Below, in pieces: positions 1-8,700 of a DNA stretch of 25,007 bases. The notes below the pieces were generated by a model. It was given only the letters and a program-made list of their open reading frames with translations. It did not search any database and was not told the DNA's origin. The stretch is from Mesostigma viride (taxonomy: Eukaryota; Streptophyta; Mesostigmatophyceae; Mesostigmatales; Mesostigmataceae). The stretch covers positions 1-25,007 of the forward strand of contig RPFO01002289.1 of the NCBI GenBank assembly GCA_009746045.1, in the 5' to 3' direction. Both the position numbers and the translations under genes were made by a program. Position 1 is the stretch's first letter. Each line of letters starts with the position of its first letter.

Positions 1-894
1 TGTGTCATCAGAGCCAAATTATGCGCTTCCGCTTCCGTGGTCTAGTAGGCTCCGTTTTAGACTGACATCTTGATACCCTAGGCTTAGCAGGAATTAACTA
101 CTGGCTAACTTTGGAATAAACGTACACCTATTTACTGTAAAGTGTTTTTTTTTACCCCTTCATACACGTACACGTGTACGCGTGCATTCCTGTAAATATA
201 CGAAGGCGAAATGCATAAAGTTGAAACGTTAGCCTAAACCCTGCGACCCTTGCAGCCTTGCTGCGACAGCCGAAAACTTGTGACAGTCGATCGACTGCCA
301 TGGTTCGACAGGTTTGACAGCTATGTCGGGTAAACACCGGGGTTAAGCTTGATAAGGGTTTGTACTGCGATGACGTCGCGGGGAGGGCTTCCGGGCGGCC
401 CTCATCCCAAGTTGAAACCAATGACGCGCTTATGGAGGTGTTTTCCCGCGGGCATGCGCGTGCGCATCGGCCATATTATCCATATGCATATCATGATGGC
501 GTTCCTGATATTTGTTGCAACAATCTCGCTCACGTCTTGCTCTAGGATTGGCGCCATCGCCACATCCGAATTTGATGACGGTACGTCCGGTCCTAATACA
601 TGAAATAATCTACTGCTCGCGCGCAGCTAGTACTACGTGTGCATTCTTCCACATATATATATATATAATTATATATATTCATTGAGAATGATAAATTACG
701 GAGGTGAGATTGGCATGCAACATAAGGACCCCCCCCCCCCAAAAGAAGAACCCTAAAGAAAATAATAGTAATCTGACACGGACATGCAAGGATCACGCCA
801 GCTGCACAAGGTACAACATAACTACATCACAAAACTACGACACGCAGCAACATCGCTGCCGGCCGGCCCACCAGGCCTGGGTCGATCGAGGGAT
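1..894. other. Host flank without a supported gene
   Basis: I see no gene I can support here. The stretch holds an AT dinucleotide microsatellite at about 652-682 and a C homopolymer at about 729-738. An open stretch around 370-585 is followed by GTACGT, which could be a splice donor, but it is short, has no recognisable motif and has no matching acceptor that I can place. Confidence 0.5.
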
Positions 895-1190
895 CTAGAC
901 CGCATGGGTCGCGACAAAGTCGGCCCGGCTGCGGCGGAATAACACATCAGCCACGGTGCGAGTGAGGGCGAGTGACAGGCGCTACCGCCAATACGAGGAC
1001 CACGTGCGGGCAGACCACGGGGTGGTCTGACCCTCGAGGTCGAGGCGGTCTTCACGGCGCTGGCAGCTCGTGGAAAAACTCCGCCGTTTGGGGCCCATGG
1101 CCCCGAACTCCTCAAGGACAAAGGGGATGACCCGGTGGGGCCCCACATTGCCGTAGGAGGCAAACTTGTCGCGCTCAGCCACAGCTATAT
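895..1190 (-). pseudogene. Degraded C-terminal tail of a non-LTR (LINE-type) reverse transcriptase ORF
   Basis: Read leftward from about 1185, this gives AERDKFASYGNVGPHRV, then a stretch ending VLEEFGAMGPK. That resembles the conserved tail following the reverse transcriptase domain in many algal, oomycete and fungal LINE ORFs, where a K-x-x-x-Y segment precedes PFVLEEFGALGP. The copy is broken. After GPK the continuation AEFFHELPAP is found only in another frame, implying a one-base shift. Further on, YWR is followed by TAG and then RLSLALTRTVADVLFRR, as if a Gln codon (CAG) had become a stop. It ends at a stop at 895-897. No reverse transcriptase core or endonuclease is present, so this is a fragment. 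The family call rests on remembered pattern, not a search. Confidence 0.55.
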
Positions 1191-2096
1191 ATATAGTCGC
1201 CAATATAAAATATATATTATTGCCACCCATATCTAATTATGCTTATATAGTAGTGTATAGTTTAGCCCTGGCAGCTCTCTCCAGCAGCCGTCTATGATGG
1301 CATGGTCTATTGCCTATCTACTAGCTACCTATATCGTTCGCCATGAGCTTACAATACAATGTCATCTTGTCGATATTCCGCTATGCGCTGGCTATGATTA
1401 GCTTATATATAGAGGCAGCGCCTGCTGCAAATAAAAGCTGCATGCGCATATATATACATATATAGTGCAGGTTTGCAGACGTGCCGTCTCATGACTGATT
1501 CGGTGGGACGTCTATGGGACGCTGGTGGGACAATGTCAGCTTGGTGGCGCCCCCCCCAATTGCTTACCTCGGCGGGCCAATTGCCCATTTCCCAAACTCA
1601 TGATCATCTATAGGTGGGTCACTGAGCTCAGCACGGTGGGCCGTCCCGACTTCCTGAGTTTGTCCCACCTTCTTGTGAATGGGGCGCATCCCACGGTCGA
1701 GGCGAGCAGTCCACTCATGTAGTGCAGCTGCCAGAGTTAATTGCGGGCGTGCAGCTTTAATAATCCGTTCCCAGCTTTATCAACTGGTGCTGGTAGTACT
1801 ATCGAATGATCATGCAGAATTCAATGGGCTATAGTACCTGACTTGATGCCATGGTTTCTACATGTACTGTATCGGCTACAGGCGGTACTACTAGCGCTGT
1901 CATTCAGTATACACTTAAAAAATGTAAAATTGATGCCATGGTTTATTTTATCGGCTGCAGACATTAGCGCTGCCATTCATCACACTTACTGATGTACGTG
2001 TACTGCAGCATAAATACCCTTGTTAGTAGTTGACGGCCAGCCCCGATAAAATGAGCTCGACTAGCTCCTCCACCAATTTCTGATCTGCCGCTGCAG
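1191..2096. other. Gene-poor host DNA with AT-rich and low-complexity tracts
   Basis: AT-rich microsatellite-like runs occur at about 1183-1222 and 1405-1465, and a C homopolymer at about 1550. Two related segments that start with TGATGCCATGGTTT (about 1846-1917 and 1931-1990) form an imperfect direct repeat about 85 bp apart. I see no gene. Confidence 0.45.
1846..1990. repeat. Imperfect direct repeat, two copies about 85 bp apart
   Basis: Both copies begin TGATGCCATGGTTT, continue through an ATCGGCT block and a TAGCGCTGYCATTCA block, and end near ACACTTA. The first copy carries additional bases between the blocks. It is probably a local duplication. Confidence 0.5.
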
Positions 2097-2239
2097 GGAG
2101 ACCGCTGCAAGGAGTGGGTGGCCTTCATGCTTCTTCGGCATCATGGAGTGCCGCGGGTCAAAAGGGCGCCCAACGGAGCGTTTTGGAGCCTGCCATTGAC
2201 GCCGGAGCAGCGGCGACATCAGCCCATGGCACATCCGAG
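2097..2239 (+). other. Possible single coding exon of an unidentified host gene
   Basis: This 143-base GC-rich island sits in AT-rich DNA. It is preceded by a good acceptor (GATCTGCCGCTGCAG) and followed by GAG|GTATGG, a plausible donor. Frame 1 is open throughout, beginning GDRCKEWVAFMLLRHHGVP and containing FWSLPLTPEQRRHQP. I find no partner exon within the window and do not recognise the peptide. It could equally be a relic of a mobile element or a chance open stretch. Confidence 0.3.
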
Positions 2240-3370
2240 GTATGGGGCAGCGTTTTAGAAACTATATATACTACCTGAGCCTCGTGCGATGAAATATCTA
2301 CGATTCAAGGCTTTGCAGTGAAATACCTACAAAGTGGAGACAGGTCTTGTGTAAGTTTCGAAGTTCTAACAATTCCGCTTACATGCCTGGAACATATAGG
2401 ACTTATTCACACACAGTTGCAAAGGGAAAGAGCCTGATTCCACGATACATTCTTACATGCTATATGACACAGGGGCTTACATTCAGCACAATTATTAATG
2501 CATTTGTACTTTGGCATTTATTACGCATCTTCATGCGTCTATTTCCTTCATCCAATCTTGTTATGCTTTTTTACATGTGCAGAACCTGGAACCCAGTGTA
2601 GCGCATCGGAGACGCCTGACGGAGGAGTTAGGTATGCGTATGCAGATTTACAGATATTTTGGCTTTCTGAGTTGAGGTACACACATGTGTACCTGGCTTT
2701 TTGCCCCGGCGCATGCATTTGTTGGCTTTGAAAATGTTTGAGATACGTCGGTGTCTATTTCCCCCCCTGAAAATGACTATTGAGGAAAATTACAAAACTA
2801 TTGTAGACCTGTCACTTATACCATGTCGTCGTGTGAAATTTGTACAATTTGTGAATTGATTTTATTCACTTCAAGGCCTTGTAGTTTATCCTTGCTAAGG
2901 AAAGTTGACATAGGCTTTATGAGATATTGTGCCAAGGGGATCCACTTACTCCAAATGACCTGCCCATACGTTCCTGCAAATTTCCCCACTTTTGATTATG
3001 TATTCTGGGCGGCCTATTTACACGGTGAAAATGTTGACATTTTTTCAAGTGATAATTAAATTTCCCCGCAAAACATGTGTCAGAGTATCTTCACCAGATT
3101 ATAGTATTGTCTCATGTGCATGTCATACATACCATGTTGTACTGAGTCGTGCATGCGCATGCACCGTGTTATAACATGCCAGTTGTCATTATCGACCTAT
3201 TGTCTGCCCATGAACATAGGTCAGGGTCGCCACCACCACTCACCTACCATAATTACCAAAGTCCACGCTACCTTGAGGTACATAGCCAATGATGTCTAGA
3301 AAGCTGTGCACCACGTTATTTATTGACGTAATAAATAATTTTCCTAGCCGGGGCCTGACGCCCCTTAAAC
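2240..3370. other. AT-rich host DNA, no gene seen
   Basis: Only short frames rich in rare-looking residues are open here. There is no plausible exon pair, RNA gene or repeat array that I can support. Confidence 0.5.
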
Positions 3371-3375
3371 TATGT

Positions 3376-3772
3376 ACGCTCAGTCCTAAAAAATGGACTG
3401 AGTTGCACATCTTTGCACTTTGTTTGTCTATGTCCTAAAAACAATATCTGGCTATCCCTTGGTACCGAGCCTGCATTTATGTTGAATTTTTTTGGGGACA
3501 TGCCATTGGTCCCATATCTATGACTTTTGGGTGCTATAAATAGCGCCAAGCCCATGGGGGTACGTACGGAAAAATGGGATTTGAGACATACATCATGCAA
3601 TATGGACCACTCATACAAATCAGTATGCCTTGAAATTTCAAAGGCAGTTAGTTTATATCACAGGCATGCCTTCAATACATTCACTCAAGATGACATGCCA
3701 CAGAACTGCAAAAGCTAGCTATGTAGCAGAAAGCACGAAATAGCTCAGTCCGAAAAATAGGACCGAGTTTTT
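3376..3772. repeat. Segment bounded by two similar hairpins, possibly a small non-autonomous element
   Basis: At about 3379-3402 CTCAGTCC and GGACTGAG form a stem around an A-rich loop. At about 3744-3767 CTCAGTCC and GGACCGAG form a near-identical hairpin, followed by a T run. The roughly 390 bp between could be a MITE-like unit with hairpin ends. I could not identify a convincing target duplication, so the call is weak. Confidence 0.3.
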
Positions 3773-4178
3773 TGGGGGTGGGTGTCTAGCACTACAGTTT
3801 GGGTTTCCTATCCCTATGTGGCACAAAACATCATAGATGGCCACACATGCATCCTCCAACACAAGGCCAGCATATAATACAGCAGCTCATGCCATACAAT
3901 ATTGTAAAGCTAGTGCCATCGGGCATAAAGCACGTGTAGAAGGCACATGCAAGGAGCTGATTACCAACGCATCCTATATGTACTACAAACAACTTCAAAA
4001 TACAAGAAAAAAGGAAAGTTCTAAACAAAAGTAGCAGCTTGCTGATGCCTCAATGCAAGCAGATCCCAAGCATCTCCATGTCTCTAACACACAACAAACA
4101 CACAAATAGAAGGCAGACTTGGCCAGCATGCATGCCTAGAACTGGGCAGAAAAACACTCTCCCTGAGTTGTTTAAGGG

Positions 4179-4234
4179 TTTAGGGTTTAGGGTTTAGGGT
4201 TTAGGGTTTAGGGTTTAGGGTTTAGGGTTTAGGG
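4179..4234 (+). repeat. Interstitial telomeric repeat, eight TTTAGGG units
   Basis: Eight perfect tandem TTTAGGG units are preceded by one degenerate unit (TTTAAGGG at 4171-4178). TTTAGGG is the canonical telomere repeat of most land plants and many green algae. Because the array is flanked by other sequence on both sides, it is interstitial: either a relic of telomere-mediated repair or a former chromosome end. It lies about 700 bp outside the left end of the large element. Confidence 0.95.
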
Positions 4235-4239
4235 TTTCA

Positions 4240-4780
4240 CTCATGCATCCAACAACCCACCCACTTCAAAGTCCCCAAAGCCTATCATCACCCAGCCACC
4301 TGGGCATCTGCCAATAACCGACCGCCCTTGCACTCATCCACCCACCATGACCAGCCACCCACCCACCCACCCTCTCCAACTGCCTGTGCTCCCACCTACG
4401 CAGCCAGCCATTTACCAAGGCATCCACCTATCAGCCAGCCACCTGCCATTGAACCCACCCACGCCTAGGCATCCCTTGAAGCATCTATAGCCCAAGCCTC
4501 CCACCCAAGGCTCTCTGGGCAATTTAACAACCAAACAACCAATCACCCAGCTACACAACCACCTAACCACCTATCCACTCAACAACACAATCACCGAACC
4601 ACCCAACTACCCAACACCCAAACCAGCCAGGCATGTGCCCGCCTCGCATGCCCTCACCATTGCAACACCCCATACATGCCCCGCTCACCTAGCCAGCCAC
4701 ACACCCAGCCAGTCTCCTGCTCAACTCACGCATGAAGGCAATATCAGCCATGCACGGCCTCACCTTGCATCACTTACATT
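4240..4780. repeat. C-rich low-complexity tract built from CCACC/CCAGCC words
   Basis: The top strand is strongly purine-poor and composed of degenerate CCACCCACC, CCAGCCACC and CAACCACC words, most regular around 4340-4375. It may be an eroded minisatellite next to the telomeric array. No gene is evident. Confidence 0.6.
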
Positions 4781-4928
4781 GCCTGGGTAATTTGCATGAG
4801 ACAGCTTCCATCTCACTGTCAGCAACTGAAAAGGCTCTTTCTTCAAAGTAATGAATAAGCAACAACGTTGGAAACGTTCTCCCATCGGGACCTCTTTAAA
4901 AAAGTCTTTAAATCAGAAAGACAAGGGC

Positions 4929-4932
4929 AAAT
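4929..4932. repeat. Left copy of 4-bp target-site duplication (AAAT)
   Basis: AAAT directly abuts the first base of the left inverted repeat. The same AAAT in the same orientation abuts the last base of the right inverted repeat. Extending to five bases breaks the match, so 4 bp is the natural length. A chance match of 4 bp is about 1 in 256, so this supports the boundaries without proving them. Confidence 0.75.
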
Positions 4933-4956
4933 GGCCGGGCCCACTTCGAATGTTCC
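4933..4956 (+). repeat. Left terminal inverted repeat (24 bp)
   Basis: It begins GGCCGGGCCCACTTCG and is the exact reverse complement of 24528-24551. A second shared block, GTGTGACACTTTT, follows at 4973-4985 and is matched on the right side at 24510-24522. This block is a likely subterminal transposase-binding site by analogy with other elements. Confidence 0.93.
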
Positions 4957-5222
4957 GCGGTCCAAGCCAAGTGTGTGACACTTTTCCTTCAATTTTGAGG
5001 CAAAAATCTTGAATTTTGGCTTGCGAGCGTATAAATTTCACGTAAATATTACAATTTGTGGGTATTTATCTCATTGTAAGTCTCGTGTGACATAAAAACT
5101 TTACATTAGCGTGAAATTGCATTGTTTCATTGAAGAATATAATGGATACATTCGTCGCACTTGAGACGGAGTCGACTGAATTTACTAAAGACTCGTCCAA
5201 CATAAAATAAAGTCTTCGAACG
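4957..5222. other. Left subterminal non-coding region of the element
   Basis: An AT-rich stretch lies between the left inverted repeat and the end of gene 2. It holds the 13-bp motif shared with the right end (4973-4985) and presumably the 3' UTR of the leftward gene 2. I see no clear poly(A) signal in the leftward direction. Confidence 0.6.
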
Positions 5223-5752
5223 TCACTTCTTATTCTTGCTCCTTGCTTCTGCTTCCAATTTCTGCTGTTCTGTTTTGGACTTCTTCCTCTTTGGATCGAT
5301 GGACATCGCAGGTGCCCACTTTGCCACATCATTCCAACTCTTTCCGTCCATCAGAGTCACCACCTTCTTCACATAGTCCAAAGGCATCCAGAACTTGCCC
5401 CTATGCAACTTTCCGCCCTCTGTCTCTTCTGGAAAAAACTTCATGCAAACGTCCCTCCATTTCCGATCGTATCCACCTACCTGCCCGTACAACTTCACCT
5501 CCTGTAACTTGGTATACTTTTGCTTTTCCCTACTCGCATTGGCCCTTCTCATGGTGTTCTCGGCCCACCCATCAATCCAGAAGCACTCCGGTGCTCCGTG
5601 TTTCTGTTCCCCGTCCATAAGTCTCATCCACAGCGTAGGCTTCTCATAAGGCTCTTGGCTCCGAGTGGTCGCTTCCACCCCTTCAGACTGAGCAGCAAGT
5701 TTAGCTGCAGGACCGAAGCCCACCGCAGCGTTCGCCCGCACCACATCATTAC
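5223..5752 (-). CDS. Terminal exon of gene 2
   Basis: The acceptor TTACGCGCAG precedes GT AAT GAT, so the first two bases complete a Gly codon left open by the donor at 5869/5868. The exon is open for about 175 residues to TGA at 5223-5225. It contains ECFWIDGWAENTMRRANASR, a motif rich in Trp and Lys (KWRDVCMKFFPEE, KFWMPLDYVKKVV) and a basic tail ending RSKNKK. Its composition and clean splice signal make it the most secure part of the 3' half. I do not recognise the fold. Confidence 0.65.
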
Positions 5753-8700
5753 CTGCGCGTAACCAATCGGCACATCAACGACGGACTAAAGTCAACGTAG
5801 ATAGATTGCAAACGAATTAAAAAAAAAATTCAGGATACATGCCACGACCAAAACAGCGATTTCCTCACCCTTTGTTATTCCTTTCGGAGCTCGAGTAGCA
5901 GCTGTCTTGGGTCGAGACGAGCCGGAAGACTTGGAGGGCGCGGCAGGCTTCTTCCTCCCCTCAGACGTCGCTCTGCGAGTTGACCCTCCTGCCCCTCCAC
6001 CCCTTGCCCTTCCATCACCCCTTCGCCTCCCTCCATCTTCCTCCTCCTCGTCGTCATCCCCTCCTCCTCCTCCCCTCCCCCTCCTCCTCCTCCTCCTCCT
6101 CCTCCTCCTCCTCCTCCTCCTCCTCCTCCTCCTCCTCCTCCTCCTCCTCCTCCTCCTCCTCCTCCTCCTCCTCCTCCTCCTCCTCCTCCTCCCCTCCTCC
6201 CCTCCTCCCCCTCCTCCCCCTCCTCCCCTCCTCCCCCTCCTCCCCTCCTCCCCTCCTCCCCCTCCTCCCCCTCCTCCTCCTCCTCGGAGGAGGATGATGA
6301 TGACTCGACTGGCTGCCTTCGAAGCTCTTTCTTGGGATACTTTGAAACGCGCGTAGGCGCGGAAGGAGCGACAGGCCGGGCAGAAGCGCCAGGCTCAGCT
6401 TCATCTTCGTCGTCCGAGATTTGAACAACTGCCTTTCGAAGCTTTTTGGAAGGGTGTGACTCCGGCTGCGGCTGGACAGACGGCCGCTGCCCACCCTTCC
6501 CTTTGTCCCGCGTCTTCTGCGGTGACGACTTCTCTCCCCCCTTAGACGTCTTCTGCGGTGACGACTTCTCTCCCCCCTTAGACGTCTTCTGCGGTGACGA
6601 CTTCTCTCCCCCCTTAGACGTCTTCTGCGGTGACGACTTCTCTCCCCCCGTAGACGTCGCTCTGCGAGTCGACCCTCCTTCCTTTCCCTGTCCCTCGCCT
6701 CCCTCGTCCCCATCCGAATCTCCTTCCGCGTCATCCTCAGCCTTCCTCTTCTTCGCCAATGACGTCCACGAGACGTCAGGCATCTTCCCCATCCGAACCA
6801 GTAAGTCTTCGAAGCCATCCAATGACTTCTTTCCGCCAAAAACGACCACGATGGGACGCAACTCCCGAAAAACTGCGTCGCTAGCTCGATAAGCTTCCTG
6901 TGGTAACCGGAAGCTCGTTCGACAGTTGTCTTTTTTGGAGGAACCATAAAGAGGTCATGGTCACCCCACCAGAAGTCCTTGAAGGACGTCCACTTGCGGC
7001 CGAACTCACCATCCAAATTCAGGATTCTACAGCACGGTAGTGGCGTCAGGCCATCGTCTTGCCTCGCGAAAGTGGATGGGAAGCCCTCACCGTCGCCCAC
7101 CGCCACCTCCGCCGCCACCCTCCTCACAAATGCCTTCTTCCTGTCAGGGCCGCCTTTAGGGAGACTATGAGAAGAATACCAGACGGTCATCTTATCCCAG
7201 GAAATGCTGCGCCAGTTATACTCAATCGGCTCAGCACTTTTCTCTTCCACCTTCTCCCCCCCTTTCCCTGCAACTTTCTCCTTCGCCTCAACAACCGCCT
7301 CCTTCTTCCCTTCCCCTCCTTCCATCTTTTTTTGATAGTGGAGATACAAGTCCTTGTCCAGAAGGCCGTGCGAACCCTTCATGCTGAAGTTCGGAGCGGT
7401 TTTGTCGAGGAGATCCACTAGATCGATTTTGCTATCCATCAGATCCTTTCTCGGAATCCTTAGGTGATTGGCAAGACCTTCGGACTTTAAGAGGTAGGCG
7501 ACATTGCGCGTGATGATGACGGCCTTCTCCCAAAATGCAAGGAATCGATCGACGACGTCCTTGTTCCTTGGCATCCGCCCAAGTAGTCGACAGCCGAACA
7601 CCTCTTCAAATAAGCGAGAAGCCTTGTACTCCATATCAGCCCCCCCCTTACATTCGCCATCCAAGTCGGGCTTTTCCTGAAACTTAATAAGGATGAATTG
7701 GCGAACGCACTCAAGTACGTCCTTGGCCAACTCCACCAACTTTGACAGCTTTTCGGGCCCAACCTCCCCACTCATGATGCATTCACACACAGCGTCCATC
7801 ATCGGAAACGACGCCAGGTTCCTTACAGACGTCCAGGACACCTTTTGCCCCTTCTTGGTGCCCTCGGCGTTAGCGAACCGGCATCTGAGAGTCATAGTCT
7901 CCTCAGAAGCTGGTGTGACTGAATTCTCATCATCCGGCCTGGCCTTTGTGAGGCGCAGGAAGGTGTTCGCCAGAACTCGATTGTAATTTGAAATTTGGGA
8001 AGGTTGGGCCTTGTTTTTTTTCCGCTCGCCTTCTTCCTCCCTCAACTCCCCCTTATCCTCCTTACTCCCCTCCAAACTCCCTTCCCTCCCGACTGATTGT
8101 TTGGTGGCCGGCAGGATGTACGCCAGCAGGTTCGTGTAATGGCCATCGGGAATAAAATGCCCTTTGCCCTGCTTCACGACGCCGTGCAAGTACAGCCTGT
8201 TGTAATTCCAAACATCCAGAAGCGCCTGCCCAAGCGTCCGATCCGCTACCGCCTGATCTTCGGCATTGGCGCCCTTGGAGATTTCGAATAGGCGATCCAG
8301 CTTCTTCTTCCCAACCTCCTGTCACGAACAGAGGAACGAAAAATTGACACACAAGAACAATTCAAGGGTCGACTTGCAGCGTGACGTTATGAACGCACGG
8401 GAGCGCGAAAAATGGTCTTCAGCGCCGAAATCGGTAAGTTAGGGTCACTCTGCGAAACCACCCCAGAAATATGTCGGGATGAGAGTTTGACTGCCATTGT
8501 CGTTTCTGTGTGCGACTTCCCGCATTTATAATGCATGATAAAGGAAGACTTTTGACATGGTCACTCCACAGTGCGACCCTTACTCGACATAACACGACGA
8601 AGTGGTGGAACTGCAGCGTCACCATTGCCATAGATAGAACTACCACTTACAGATATTTCCGGGAACTTTTTACACTCGTCCCAATTTGGAAGAAGGTCGG

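Noticed and set aside
349-603. Short rightward frames in the left flank
   Set aside because: Short, overlapping in two frames, no motif and no convincing splice partners.
6054-8189. A single 711-codon leftward frame ending in poly-Glu
   Set aside because: Its first part is genuine gene 2 coding sequence, but after about 6868 the adjacent frame is better, and the Glu run is one reading of the microsatellite.
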